DNA of 64,000 nt from Phlyctochytrium arcticum (GCA_025602905.1 JAHLKI010000022.1:372001-436000), one strand, 5' to 3'; positions 1 through 12,273 are shown, counted from the first letter of the stretch. Numbers and translations are program-made. The notes: a model not told the origin generated them from the sequence alone.

Positions 1-46
1 AATCTGTGCAAAACGAACATCGCAACTGACATATTGTTTATAACAG

Positions 47-1421
47 CTGTCAAAAGAAGTGTGCCGGAAAATGTACACGTCCATGTTGACTTTGAATGCA
101 ATGGACCTGATCTTGTACGAGGCTCAACGACAGGGTCGTATCTCCTTTTACATGACGAGCTACGGAGAGGAAGCAACACATATGGGAAGTGCTGCTGCTC
201 TTACCTTGGACGATGTCATCTACGGGTAAAGTACACAGGTATTCCCGCGTACGAGAGCACACGGGCTAATGTGCGTGATGATAATAGGCAGTACCGTGAG
301 GCGGGTGTACTCATGTACCGTGGATTCACACTAGAACAATTCATGAACCAATGCTACTCGAACGAACTTGACTTTGGCAAGGGTCGTCAAATGCCTGTCC
401 ACTACGGTTCTCGGGAATTAAACTTTCAAACCATCTCCTCTCCTCTGGGCACGCAATTACCACAGGCTGCTGGATCAGCCTACGCACTCAAGCGCAGTGG
501 GAAGGATGCGTGTGTCGTCTGTTTCTTTGGAGAGGGTGCTGCTTCAGAAGGTGACTTCCATGCTGCCTTGAACATTGCTGCCACCACCGAAAGCCCCGTC
601 TTGTTTTTCTGGTAAGCACGAGCAAACATTCTGCCCACTCCCTGGTACTAAATGGCACTAATCAGCCGAAACAACGGTTATGCCATCTCAACACCCGCCA
701 AGGAGCAGTACCGCGGTGACGGAATCGGTATGTCTTAACGAACCACGCGTTTGTTTGAAAACACTTGCTAATAACAGTCTTTTAATTCCAGCATCACGAG
801 GACATGGTTACGGCATGGATACCGTGCGAGTGGACGGAAACGATGCCCTGGCTGTCTACAATGTTGTCAAGGAAGCGCGTCGTCGGGCCATTACTGAGAG
901 CCGACCCATCCTGATTGAGGCCTTGACTTACCGGTAAGTCTCTACCCTCCTCTGTACGCAAAGATGCATCACGTACTTAATCGGGAATGTTCCTCCAACC
1001 ATAGTGTCGGCCACCACAGTACATCTGACGACTCATCCGCCTACCGGTCAAAGACGGTTCGTTTTTCTTTAAAAGAATCAATTACTCCATATTTTTGATC
1101 ACTTACCATCTTTTCGCAATACAGGAGGTCAGCGACTGGATGAAACAAGACAGCCCCATCAGCCGATTCCGCAAATACCTCGAAAAGAAAAACTACTGGT
1201 CCGAAGCCGAAGAACAGAGTTTCAAAAAGGACATTCGTTCTCAAATCCTTAAAGCCTTTGCGGCCGGTGAGAAAGTCAAGAAACCTTCCGTCAAACACTT
1301 GTTTACCGACGTGTATGCGGGTGAACAGCCTTGGAACCTCAAAGAACAGAAAGTGGAGTTGGAGCGGTTGATGGAGAAGTTTCCCAAGGAGTATGATGAT
1401 TCTGCTCATGGTGACAAATAG
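47..1421 (+). CDS. BCKDHA: Branched-chain 2-oxoacid dehydrogenase E1 alpha subunit, 3' part
   Basis: This is the thiamine-diphosphate-dependent E1 alpha chain of the mitochondrial branched-chain 2-oxoacid dehydrogenase complex, which decarboxylates the 2-oxoacids of Leu, Ile and Val. The gene enters from the left; the first visible exon starts after an AG at 45-46. Exons are 47-225, 288-611, 666-727, 792-933, 1005-1056 and 1125-1421, with 52-71 base introns. The thiamine-diphosphate motif runs from [15 protein letters not shown] to [10 protein letters not shown]. The regulatory serine loop [13 protein letters not shown] is intact, as in the mammalian enzyme where it is phosphorylated. The C-terminal part ([13 protein letters not shown], then LFTDVY) aligns with the family end and stops at TAG. 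The exon 5 donor is a weaker GTTCGT. The N-terminus and mitochondrial presequence lie outside the window. The identification is very secure. Confidence 0.95.
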
Positions 1422-1731
1422 GCTGGTCTCCATACCCCACCTCTTTTCTTTTAGATAGATTTTGATGAAATTTTGTTTTTGATTGGGAGGACACCACACA
1501 CACACACTTTTTTTTTGTTTATTTGATTTTTAGACTGCGATTTCTCTTTCCTTTTTCAAACTCTTTTTTGCATTTTCCGCTCTTTCGCCTTTGTTTTACA
1601 TACAATGCTATTGCTTGATACCATCCAGGAGACTTTTGCCAATGTGACTCGAGTATACACGCATGAATTCAAAATCAAGAATAAATTACAAAATTAGAAT
1701 AAAATAAAATGGTTACAAGGGGAATGCTGGT
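1422..1731. other. Convergent intergenic region
   Basis: This 310-base stretch lies between the 3' ends of the BCKDHA gene and the helicase gene. It is T-rich and then A-rich, with AATAAA at about 1680 that could serve as a poly(A) signal for the plus-strand gene. I see no gene in it. Confidence 0.6.
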
Positions 1732-3848
1732 TTATCGGCCTACGCGGCCTCGCTGCTGCCAAGGTTGAGAGCTTCGGGAGCGGTCGCCGCCAAAGGTACT
1801 ACCAGAACCATTGCCTCGATCGCCGAATCCGCCTGAGGCACCTCGGTCCCCTCGGTCGCCGCCAAACCCTCCTCGGCCACCTCGGTCACCGCCACGGTCA
1901 CCGCCACGGTCGCCGCCGAACCCACCACGGCCACCCCGGTCACCGCCCCGGTCACCACGGTCACCACCACCACCACCGCCACCACGAATCTTGATATCCG
2001 TTCCTCGCGTGAGACCCAAGTTGTTGGCCATGGCCATCGAGATGTAAGGCGGTTCAGGGAGATTGAGGAAAGACGTGGCGTACTCATTGGCAGCCTTGAC
2101 AATAGTATGTTTGCTCATGTTGAGTGCACTGCCATGTTGTTTTTCTAATAGGAGAAATAAAGAGTCAGTTGAGAGAAAAAGAAGGGAAGGAGCAGACGAC
2201 TCAAAAACTTACTGTATCCAAGGTAGGCAACATAACAATCGGAGGCCAAATCTCGGGGAGCAGCATTCATGGCTTCCTGAATAATCTGTTTGGTTTCTGG
2301 GTCCCGGGCCACTCCGGCCTGAGCTTCATATCGCAGATCCTTTTTGATGGGAAGATGCTTTAAATCGTCCAGGAATTTCCTCTCGTAGGGGGAGAGCAGG
2401 ATGACACCTTCACCGGATTTGCCGGCTCGACCGGTTCGTCCGATTCTGTGCACGTACTGATCGCTCGAACTGGGTGCGCCAACTTGCAGGACGAGAGTCA
2501 CGCCGGGGTAGTCTACGCCCCGGGCCGAGACATCCGTGGTAAAGAGGACGGCAGAGTGGGCACGACGAAACCGGGCAGCGACTCTTGAGCGCTGGACTTG
2601 GGTCAATTTAGAGTGGATTTCCATAATGTCCATTCCGGGGATATCATTGAATACACCAGAGAGGAAGGAGACAACTTTTGTGGTGCTGAAAAACACAATA
2701 ATCTTGGCGGCCGGGTTGTCTTTCCGGTGCTGGCTCAGGATGTGGTGCAAGACGGGGAGTTGTTGAGAGTAAGGGAGCATGGCATAGGTTTGGCGGACTG
2801 AGAGGTGGGTGGGGACGTCGTTGACGGGGACGGTATCAATGTAATCGTAGTTTTCACGCAACGTGTTTCGCGCAATGGCCTTGATTCCTGATGAGAGTGT
2901 GGCGGAAAACATGAATGTTTGGCGGTCCGTTGGGAGATGACTGCAGATTTTAGACATTTCGTCGCTGAAACCCATTTCAAGGAGCTGATCGGCCTCATCA
3001 AAAATGAGGGTTTGCAGCTTTTCACAACGGCGTTTGAACGCTGGCACGTTGGACAACATATCCAACACACGACCTGGTGTACCAACCACCACATCCACCT
3101 TTCGTTGCGTCAATGATTCCACCGATCGGTTCCGGCCTGGTCCACCGACTGCAGTTTGGACGTGGTATCGATGAGCGGACAACAGTTTACTCGCTTCAGC
3201 AGCAATCTGCAGAGCGAGTTCTCGGGTAGGTGACATGATAAGGATGGATACATTGCGACTATCGAGTCGTTTTTCGTTACGGGAAAGGGCGGATTCCAGG
3301 GCGGCAATCAGGAAAGCAAGGGTCTTGCCGGTTCCCGTCTTGGCGCGGACCAACAGATCCTTTTGGGTGGGGAGGAGGGAGAGAACGGCTTCTTGGACGG
3401 GTGACATGGTTTCGAATTGGAAATCGTCCCGCATGGCCCGTAATGTTTGTGGCGACAGAGCCTTACAAGATGAAAACTTTGCTCCAACCGGAGCAGACGC
3501 AACATTCTCTTCGTCCACCAAGATTTCTACACTTTGAACATCCAAATCTTCCGATATAGGGGCGGCGGCCGAGGTAGTTGGGGAGCGCTTGATCCGCTGC
3601 TGCGACTTTCCGGCTCCATATCCATTTACGGCATCAATCACATCCTCCTCCTCCAACATATTGGCCTGCGCAGCCGACAACCGCTGCAAACTTGTATGTA
3701 CGGACGCATTCTGCAGGGTGAACCGTGCTCCAAACAGGGATTTCTTAAGACTCTGGCGGCATACACTAGCACATGGCCGAGCGGTGGACCAGACGAGGGG
3801 AGAAGAAGACCGGAGTAGGCTTCCCCATACCGTTAGCGGTCGCTGCAT
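1732..3848 (-). CDS. DEAD-box ATP-dependent RNA helicase, mitochondrial Mss116/CYT-19-like
   Basis: An ATP-dependent RNA helicase, probably acting on mitochondrial RNA (intron splicing or RNP remodelling, as known for Mss116/CYT-19). Exon 1 is 3848-2213 and exon 2 is 2144-1732, with a 68-base GT-AG intron; the product is 682 residues. ATG at 3848 is used because the in-frame codon six residues upstream is TTG. The first 60 residues are rich in Arg, Ser and Leu and lack acidic residues, like a mitochondrial presequence. Motifs in order: Q motif FETMSPVQ, AKTGTGKT (about residues 169-176), SPTRELALQ, TPGR, DEAD, SAT, DVSARGVDYPGV, HRIGRTGRAG. The tail after IKIRGG is almost pure Gly, Arg and Asp with FGG units, an RGG-type RNA-binding tail. 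Family is certain; the exact orthologue is inferred. Confidence 0.9.
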
Positions 3849-3945
3849 GGCGAGAGTCGTTTGCAAGATCTTGACGGGCTGTTGAATGCTCCTCTGGATA
3901 GGGACTAAGTTTTGACTTTTTGAAGTCGTTTTCTAAAGGTGAAAA
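3849..3945. promoter_or_regulatory. Short divergent promoter region
   Basis: Only 97 bases separate the ATG of the helicase (minus) and the ATG of the predicted 177-residue gene (plus). If both genes are real this is a bidirectional promoter. I see no clear TATA box. Confidence 0.4.
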
Positions 3946-4605
3946 ATGTCCAAGGCACAGATTCTATTTGTGATTTCCAGTTCTAAAACGAAGAAAAATA
4001 AATTTTCGGAACTTTTGAAGTTGTCGAGTCAGCTCAAAACACGTGCTCGAAATCTCGGTTTCAAAAGAGAGCCCCGGATTTCATTCTTTTCACTTTCATC
4101 CACCGGAAAACTGCAGACTGCATAACCAACGACGGAGCGGATGTAGTGGAATACGGGGAACCGGAACAATTGCACATTACTTTTAAGGAAGACAGCCGCA
4201 ATGCCACAAGTTCCAGCACTCGGGACGGAACACTTTTGCACATTTGGCTGATGACAGCTCCTGGGCAGATAGTACGATACTTGAGCCAGAAAATACTGCA
4301 TCGGAGCTTTGAAGAACAGTCGCTGGACAGTCTCGATGCTGGAAGCAAAGTAGACATGGCTACCGGCGGGTATATGGCACAGGTTCGTGTATTCAGCATT
4401 TGAAGGCGGTGCAAGGTCGACCTTTTGGCACGGATGGAGGAGGTGACAGAGCAAGACTACGGAACGTTTTGATCGAACCAGGTGGACAGAAGACGACCGT
4501 CTGCACCGGTGGATCAACATTTGGGAGCGTTCCTGGCGTATAGTGTCGCTGGAGGGTCGACCAACTCAACATTTTGATGAGAACTGGAGTGCTCGTGGAA
4601 ACTGA
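3946..4605 (+). CDS. Unrecognised 177-residue protein, three exons
   Basis: I do not recognise this protein. ATG at 3946 opens MSKAQILFVISSSK. Exons 3946-4057, 4117-4382 and 4450-4605 join in frame across introns of 59 and 67 bases to a TGA. The central exon reads as a compact domain (YGEPEQLHITFKED, then LLHIWLMTAPGQIVRYLSQK). The last exon is rich in Trp, Arg and Asp (RWTEDDRLHRWINIW). Both donors (GTTTCA, GTTCGT) are weak, but GTTCGT is also used in the neighbouring BCKDHA gene. Support comes from three consecutive open exons of the local intron size and the divergent arrangement with the helicase. There is no signal peptide or membrane segment. Other open frames on the minus strand at 4029-4520 look like antisense shadows. 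Splice choices could be wrong in detail. Confidence 0.5.
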
Positions 4606-4932
4606 GGCAACCACTTTTTGGAGGTTCAGGGTGAATGTATAGTCTGTCGGGCGGTTTGCGTTATGTTGTCGTCAAAAACTTTCCAACGCAACATCTGGAA
4701 ATCCATCATCGTCCGACTGACTTTACATTTCGCCCATCATTTATTCCCGCAATGTTTTTATACATGGCTGTTATTTGGTTTCATCTCTCAATACATCTGC
4801 TTCTCTCCTTTTACGTATATTGTGTTGCTATATGCTGTCAGCGCAAGAAATCAAATGAAATTTCCTAAAAGTTTCGGAAATGCTGACAGGCGTGGCGCAG
4901 GCCATGGGTTGGACGCCGTCGAGGAATTTTGG

Positions 4933-5100
4933 TCAAAGGATGCCCACCTCTTCGCGCATTTCTACCACATCATCGTCCGGATCCGCAGCCTTCGTTCTCG
5001 CCCGTAACAGCAAAAACCTTTGCACTTGGTCGTTAAAACTTTCTATATAGGTGGCTCTCTCGTCTTCAACGAGGACGGTCGGACCTAATCTCTGCGACAT
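4933..5100 (-). CDS. Possible small protein (55 residues) or first exon
   Basis: I do not recognise it. ATG at 5100 (minus) opens MSQRLGPTVLVEDERATYIE and continues through an acidic, heptad-like segment (FNDQVQRFLLLRARTK, DPDDDVVEMREE) to TGA at 4933-4935. It begins 97 bases upstream of the transporter ATG on the opposite strand, which suggests a shared promoter. An alternative is that GTGGGC after MREE is a weak donor joined to TTTTAG near 4870, giving a slightly different C-terminus. The composition looks coding, but 55 codons is too short to be certain. Confidence 0.4.
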   Translation of the reverse strand: MSQRLGPTVLVEDERATYIESFNDQVQRFLLLRARTKAADPDDDVVEMREEVGIL

Positions 5101-5196
5101 CTTTCGCGTTCATCCTCCCAGCGTCACTGCCTACTCGAAAAACAGTGGTGGTAGACTCAATACTCTCCGTTTATAAGTTGACCTGGAAGCCTCGAC
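5101..5196. promoter_or_regulatory. Divergent upstream region of the transporter gene
   Basis: This 96-base gap lies between the possible small minus-strand gene and the transporter start. A CTATATAG element sits just left of it at about 5043-5050, inside the small ORF. No stronger signal was seen. Confidence 0.3.
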
Positions 5197-8057
5197 ATGA
5201 CGGGGAACAAGAAGGGCAAGGGCAAGAAAAAGTCGGGCAAGGGCAAGGCCGGTGGGCAGGCGGCGGCCACCACGGCCCAGCCAAAGTCCAACGTGGCCAG
5301 CGCAACCAACAGTGCGTCTCCCAGCGCTAGTGGATCTGAAGTCCCTTCCGCAGCTGCGTCCGCTCGAGCATCGACGACTCAGTCGCCCGCACTCACGCGC
5401 AAACGCGAGCCTGCTGCTCCTTCCAACCCGCCTGCCACTACTGCTACTGCTGCTGCTGCGAAAACAGCTGTAGAACCTTTACCAACGCCAGCACCAGCTG
5501 CTACCAAGCCGGTAGAAGCGTCTTTACCAGACCCGCCTTCTGTTAAACCCGTCGAACCGGCGTCATCATCTCCGGTGCCCGCGACACCAGTGGCAACGCC
5601 AACCCCTGCCCCTGATGCATCACCCAAAGACAATGCTCCAACCTCCCTCACAAACGGTAGTGCGGCTATGGCTGTACCCGACTCAACCACTCGATCATCA
5701 ACACCGATTTTCGAAAAGTCCCATAGTACCTCAATTGTCGGTTCCGCGCCCAAAAAGAGTTTGTTGGCGGAAAGTCTCAGTCACAGCCCCGCCATGGCTC
5801 GCAAACCCAGTAATCCCACACTCAGCAACAAATCGCCTTTCTTGCAGCCCGTAAGTTGCCTCTCTTTACCATAGTTTTCACAAATAAGCAATGTGCTCAC
5901 AATGTCCTTTAGGCCCTCCCACCTCCCTCTGCATTTGTTTCAGGAAGCTTCGGATCACCACCAAGAATGGGTGTATCTATGCCTCGCTCGATCTCCGAGC
6001 GTCCTGCACAAAGCTCAATCGGCAAATCCCTAGGAAAGTCAATCGCAGGAAGCTCTCAAGGGCTTGTGATGCAACGCGGCAAAAGTGGCAACGCGGCCGC
6101 AATCGCCGGAAGCTATGGCACCCCACGCTCATTCACCCCTTCTATGCGCAGCGGTCGTGCTTCACCTTCTCCAGCCAACTACGGCGCGATTAGTCAACAT
6201 GGTAGTGAGCATGGAGGAGAACAGGACGAAATGACCAATTCCGATGTGGCAAAGCTAGTATCAGAGCATCTCGTAATACCCGATGAGGCGAATGATTCCA
6301 ACATTTACTCGTCGTCCCCTTCATCGTTTGTCGGAAACACTTCACACAATCTACTCGGCGGTATGTGTATTCTATATCTGTAGACATTCACGCAATGCTA
6401 ACGCCATGGTTAGGTGACGCTACGCGCGATATTTACCAGTGGCATGAGAAGCATGGTGGACCTAACCATCGTCGACGAAACTCAGAACCTGATATCCGAC
6501 CTGCCCATGGCCCAATCGACGGAGATATTCCTCGGGCATCTGATTTGCGTGAGCCTGGTGTATTCCGTCGGCACTTTGTGCAGAGACAGGCTGAGCAGGA
6601 AGGCAAATCATTCTCCAATGCCATCACCCGCAATTTCCTCGATTTCTTGGCGCTCTATGGTTTCTATGGTGGTGATGTGTATCCGGAGGACCTGGATGAG
6701 AGTGGTGACGACCTTTTGGAGCCAGATGTTGAGCAAGACATGGGAGAGGAGCAACCATTGGTCCCGCGATCGCGACCTCCATCGGTCGCCACCATTCAGG
6801 GCACTTCAGAGAAGAAGGCGTTCTTTATGGTTCTCAAAGCGTTTGTTGGAACGGGAGTACTGTTCTTGCCAAAGGCATTTGCGAACGGCGGACTTATCTT
6901 TTCTCTGATTACACTTATCATTATTGGATATTTGACACTGCACTGCATGCTGCTCTTGGTAGACACCAGCCGACAGTTGGGCGGATCATTTGGAGATATC
7001 GGAGAACACTTGTATGGCAACAACATGCGTCAAGTCGTTCTCTTCTCGATTGCGTTGTCACAGGTAAGAGCTATGAGGAGTCGGCACTGCAAACATTGTT
7101 TCTTACATTATATCATTGCAGGCCGGGTTCTGTTGCGCGTATTACATTTTTGTGGCCCAAAATCTTCGTGATTTTACCATGATTGTCTCCGACTGTGGCG
7201 CCATTTGGCCGGATTGGGTATTCATCCTGATCCAGATCGTGGCCTATATCCCCCTCTCTTGGGTCCGGAAAATCAAGCACTTTTCCATCACTTCGCTGAT
7301 TGCCGACGTCTTTATTCTCGCTGGCCTTGCGTACATTCTGTACTTTGACGTATTCACGATCTCGACCCACGGGGTTGCCAAGGATATCGTGTACTTTAAC
7401 TCTCAGTCGTTCCCTCTATTTGTCGGCACGGCCATGTTTGCTTTTGAAGGAATCTGCCTGATTCTTCCCATTGGCGAGTCGATGAAGAGGCCGCAAAACT
7501 TTGGAAAAGTGCTCTCATGGTGCACGCTCGCGATTGGAGCCATTTTCATTTCGGTCGGAGTCATGGGCTACCTGACATTCGGCGCCAAAGTCGAGACGGT
7601 CGTCTTTCGAAATTTGCCCAAACAGCCTCACACCCAGTTCTTGCAATTCGTCTACACCCTCGCCATCATGCTCTCATTCCCATTGACGGTGTATCCCACC
7701 ATTCGCATCACGGAACACGGACTGTTTGGATTGCGGGACGGCAAGACGTCGAATGTAGTCAAGTGGCAAAAGAACATGTACCGGACCGTCCTGATCTTTA
7801 CATTGGGAGGAGTGGCCTGGCTGGGCAGCGACAATCTGGACAAGTTTGTCAGTCTGGTAGGATGTTTTGCGTGCATCCCACTCAGTTTTATTTATCCATC
7901 CCTGTTTCATTCGCACATTGCCACGAGCAAATGGGTCCGAATCAAGGATATGGCGCTGGTTGGCTTTGGATTTGCGGCCATGGCTTATACTACGAGTGTC
8001 ACTCTCAAAGAATGGGCGACAGGGCAGCCTGATTTGCCTGTCGACCGATGTAGCTAG
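5197..8057 (+). CDS. Vacuolar amino acid transporter, Avt3/Avt4-like (AAAP family)
   Basis: A polytopic amino acid/proton transporter of the Aa_trans (PF01490) family, closest in layout to fungal vacuolar exporters Avt3/Avt4. Exons 5197-5850, 5913-6360, 6414-7063 and 7122-8057 join in frame to an 895-residue protein. The first 20 residues are a Gly-Lys block (GNKKGKGKKKSGKGKAGG). About 200 residues rich in Ala, Pro, Ser and Thr follow, then a Ser-rich region; this roughly 495-residue cytosolic extension is long even for Avt3/4. The membrane domain starts near residue 499 with KAFFMVLKAFVGTGVLFLPK, the conserved first helix, and contains about eleven hydrophobic segments to the C-terminus. It probably moves neutral amino acids out of the vacuole; substrate is inferred from family only. 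Confidence 0.9.
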
Positions 8058-8622
8058 AGCAAATGCGTGCTGGAGCCTAATTTTTATTTCATCGTCTGGA
8101 TTGTAATTTGCATATTTCAAAGAATATCATTATTGGAGGACAATTCCAACACTTTCATCTACTCCTATTGCTGATTTTACCATACGCACATCCAAACTTG
8201 TTGTACCTTGCACACTATATAGACGCTACATCGAACGTATCCTGATGGGAAAACGCGTCGAGCCTCTGGCGGGCACATCGGCCGAGTCTTCCTTTATCGG
8301 TGAGGGCAGAAGCTAGTTGTAGCTTCTGGTGCATAGAACGGTGTTAAATCGCTGTTAGCTGCAAATATATTTCTCCAAAGTTGAAAAAAAAAGTGTCGGG
8401 AAAAGACATTCAAATTTTCGTGACAAACCGGGCCACGTGACGAATTGAGTGATGCGGCGACGACGACCAAAAGCTTCCTCGTAAAATCAACGTTCGTCGG
8501 CAGCTTTACCTACGCCCAAAACAGAGATCTCCACCAAAGAATACTCAGTTGCCTAGAAGAAATCACTACAGGCACCTCCTCCCACCTTTGGCGCGTTCAC
8601 CCCTCTTTGGAAAGCACTCACG
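8058..8622. other. Intergenic, upstream of VPS35
   Basis: This 565-base region lies between two plus-strand genes. An A-run sits near 8384-8392 and CACGTG lies near 8434. I see no ORF with coding character. Confidence 0.5.
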
Positions 8623-11600
8623 ATGGTGTCAACAGCGCCAGGATCTCCTGGCGTGGAGGACCAGGGAAAGGTCCTCGAAGAGGCTCTGGGTGTCGTCAAA
8701 GTCCAAGCCTTCCACATGAAACGAAATCTGGTATGTCTGCTTCGAAAACCTGGTTAATACGTTTTCGTCAAACTGACATGTTTTGCGGTTCAACTCAGGA
8801 CGCCAACAAGCTGATGGATGCCCTGAAACACTGTTCAACCATGCTCTCAGAACTGCGAACATCATCGCTGACCCCCAAGAACTACTATGAACTCTGTAGG
8901 TTCTGATTACGCCCGAGGTGGATGACATGTGACTTATCAGTTTGCATTAGACATGGCCATCTTTGATGAGCTGCGACATCTGACCACATATTTATACGAT
9001 GCACACATGAATCATCGCCACCATCTATCTGATCTCTATGAGTTGGTTCAGTATGCTGGAAATATTGTTCCGAGATTGTACTTGATGATTACGGTGGGGT
9101 CTGTGTACATGCGGGTGTCAAAGGAGACCATTCCGGAGGCGCAAGCTATAGATGCATCGGCAGCTGCCACATCTTCTGAACAGGAACCTCCCGTGGCATC
9201 GACTGTAGCCGACACAGACTCGATTCTGGAACCGGCCTCACCAAAGTCGCCCAATGGCGCCGAGCCGACCCCCAAGGCAGATCAGGACGACGTCCCTCCA
9301 ATTAAAGAGTTGATGAGGGATATGATGGAAATGTCAAGAGGGGTTCAGCACCCCACGCGCGGATTGTTTTTGCGATACTATCTTAGCGGAATGACGCGTG
9401 ACTACCTTCCCGATGGTCTGATTGATGGCCCACACGGAACGATTCACGACTCTATTCACTTTATTTTGCAAAATTTCATTGAAATGAACAAATTGTGGGT
9501 TCGCTTGCAGCACCAGGGCCACAGCCGGGAACGCGAGAAGCGGGAGCAAGAGCGCAAGGAGCTTCGATTGTTGATTGGATCAAGTTTGGTGCGCTTAAGC
9601 CAATTGGAGGCCTTGGATCTGGAAATGTACAAAACCATGGTGCTACCAAGCATTTTGGAAGAGATTACCAGCTGTAAAGACGTGATTGCCCAAGAATATC
9701 TCATGGAGGTCATCATTCAAGTCTTTCACGACGATTTCCATCTCCGGACTTTGGATTCTTTCCTGTCTACAACTGCGCAACTGCAGCGTAACGTCAATGT
9801 GAAGCAAATTGTAATTAGTCTCATTGATCGATTCGCAAGTTATGCCGCTCGGGCGCGAGAGGATTTGGAGGGTAGAAGCAAGGAAGATTTGACGGCCGAG
9901 GCCGAGGCAGGAGGACCTGAGCGACCTGCCAGTGGTATACCCGAAGATGTCCAGCTGTTTGACGTGTTCTGGGGTCAGATTACGGACCTAGTGAAAGCAA
10001 GGCCGGAGCTGACCATTCAGGATATTGTCGCTTTGCTGGTGTCATTGAACAACTTGTCTCTGAATTGTTACCCGGAGCGGCTGGATTATGTAGATAAGGT
10101 TCTTGGATTTGCCAAGGAGCGCCTTCTGGAAGCACAGAATGCGAAATCTGCAGAGCTACGAAGCTCAGCCACATCCTCGTCTGTGTTGCAACTTCTCCTT
10201 TCACCCATTCACACGTACAACGCCGATATCATGACAATCCTGAACTTTCCATCCAGTATTACACAAACTAAAAAGTCCATCGTCGGTAATGACGAAGACG
10301 ACGAGCCTGCTGAACAGCAACAGCTCAGCGCTGATCTCCCCTCACATGCACTTGGAGGGTTTTACACGGATGTTCTTTTCCTGCAACCTTACTCTGTTCG
10401 TCGACAAGTTGCCCATGCTGTCGCCTCAACTGTCATCCGAGCTTTTAACAACCATGGCTTCGTGATTGACTCGGTGGAAGGAGTAAACGCTCTCTTTGGC
10501 GAGTTCTGCAGTGTCATGATCCGCGAGCAAAATGATGGAGGTCTCTTTGGCCCCAAACCCATCACTCAGCCAGATACCGAAGAGGGACAACCAAAGTACG
10601 CTGGCCGGGCCCGAGTGGAAGAGTTGCCACTGGATTGGGAAGATGTCGTCGAAGAGCAAAATATGATTGCCAAGATGGTGCATCTGGTGCGCACCCGAAA
10701 CCATGATGCCGATACCGAATTCACTCTTTTGTCTACGACAAGGAAGCATTTGGGTGAGGGAGGCGATATTCGAATTCGATTCACGCTGCCACCCATGGCC
10801 ATCGCGTCCATTCGCCTGGCCCGCAAGTTTCAATCCTCGACTGAAGATGTAAGTGTATTCATTCCCTTATCATGATTCATGAAACTAAAGTTTGATATTT
10901 AGGAGGACTCTGCGCACGAGAAGCTTACAACACTCTTTAAATTCATTCACCAAACCATTTCATCCATGTCGCGTGCTCGGGAGCACTTTTCCGATGATGA
11001 AGGCGATGGTTCATTATTTAGGGACAGCGACAATCCTGCCCAACATAATACCAGCAAGATGGGACACGGTCTGATGGCGCCTCCAGACATGAGCTTGCGA
11101 TTGTTCCTCATGGCTGCGTCCGCTGCGGACCAAGCAGGATTCGAAGAGTTGTCATACGAGTTTTTTGTTCAGGTACATGTTTTACGGTAGAGTGGCGATT
11201 GTGGGCCACCACTAAACTTCTCCCTTGTCCCAACCAGGCATTTACTGCATACGAAGAATCCATTTCCGACTCCAAAGCCCAGTTTGCGGCCATCACGCTG
11301 ATAATCGGCACCCTCTACACCACCACCGTTTTCGGTTACGAGAACTACGAAACCCTCATTACAAAAGCCGCCGTTCACTGTTCTCGCCTCCTGAAGCGGG
11401 TCGACCAGTGCCGCGGCGTCACGTTGGTCTCACATCTGTTTTGGGGCGATGACTCGCAATCTCCCATTAAAGGCACCGAGACCCTCAGTCCTTCGGGCGG
11501 GCCCAATAAAACGGTGTATAGGGATGGCCGCCGAGTTCTGGAATGTCTTCAGAAAGCACTCAAGATTGCGGATTCTGTCATGGATAAGAGTCTCAATGTA

Positions 11601-12089
11601 GAGTTGTTTGTCGAGGTGCTGGAGCGATATGTTTGGTACTTTGAGAAGCGGAATGATGCTGTGAGTATGCAAAATGCGAGTGCAAATTGCATAGACCTCT
11701 AATCTTTTTTTTTGCAGATTACTGTCAAATACCTCAACTCTCTGATTGACGTGATACAGAACAATATTCAATCGCTGGACCCAGCCGCGGGAGCCACCCA
11801 TGCAAGTGTATCGCGGACCTTTTCTTCTGCCGCGTATAATCCCGGCCCGCTCTCCCCGGCCGGCAGCACCGGGTCCCTCTTTGACACAGACCCCAGCCAC
11901 CACAAAATCAAGGAAAGTGTCCTCAAACATTTCGAAAACGTGTTGGCCTACCTCCGCGCCAAGAAGGATGAAGAGGGGGAGGCTGAGGCTGGCCTGGATG
12001 TTCCGGATGTTGGCGCGAGCGGGTTCGGGGAAGACGGGGCTGGCGGTGTAGGGACGTGGCGAGATGTAGAGTTGGGATCGCGGCGGTGA
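8623..12089 (+). CDS. VPS35: Vacuolar protein sorting-associated protein 35 (retromer core)
   Basis: VPS35 is the alpha-solenoid core of retromer, which returns cargo from endosomes to the Golgi. Exons 8623-8730, 8799-8895, 8951-10848, 10903-11172, 11238-11660 and 11718-12089 join in frame to 1055 residues. The conserved N-terminal part reads [18 protein letters not shown], then [16 protein letters not shown], then [14 protein letters not shown], containing the PRLYL motif that binds VPS26 in known structures. An acidic, Pro/Ser/Ala-rich insert of about 60 residues follows ([22 protein letters not shown]), as in other fungi. The last exon encodes the solenoid end and a low-complexity acidic and Gly-rich tail. 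The third exon acceptor at 8950 was chosen over the AG at 8940 because only the former restores LYMAI and the frame. Confidence 0.95.
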
Positions 12090-12273
12090 TTTTGTTTTTT
12101 ACACGTACCCCATACACATGAATGTACACATTGTAGATTTTTTATAACAGTTGAAAAAGAGTTTTGATATGGACGTTCCTTTGTGAAGCTGAGTTCTTTG
12201 GACAGAATATCATTACCGCGACCGCGCAAAAAGTGTACAAAAAGACTATATGGAATACAATGGAAAAAGAAGA

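Noticed and set aside
1811..2047. Plus-strand Pro/Arg/Ser open frame
   Set aside because: It is antisense to the Gly/Arg/Asp repeat tail of the helicase, a repeat-driven shadow.
4029..4520. Minus-strand open frames of 117-163 codons
   Set aside because: Ser, Cys and Leu-rich antisense shadows of the plus-strand exon 4117-4382, which reads as a better protein and fits a spliced gene.
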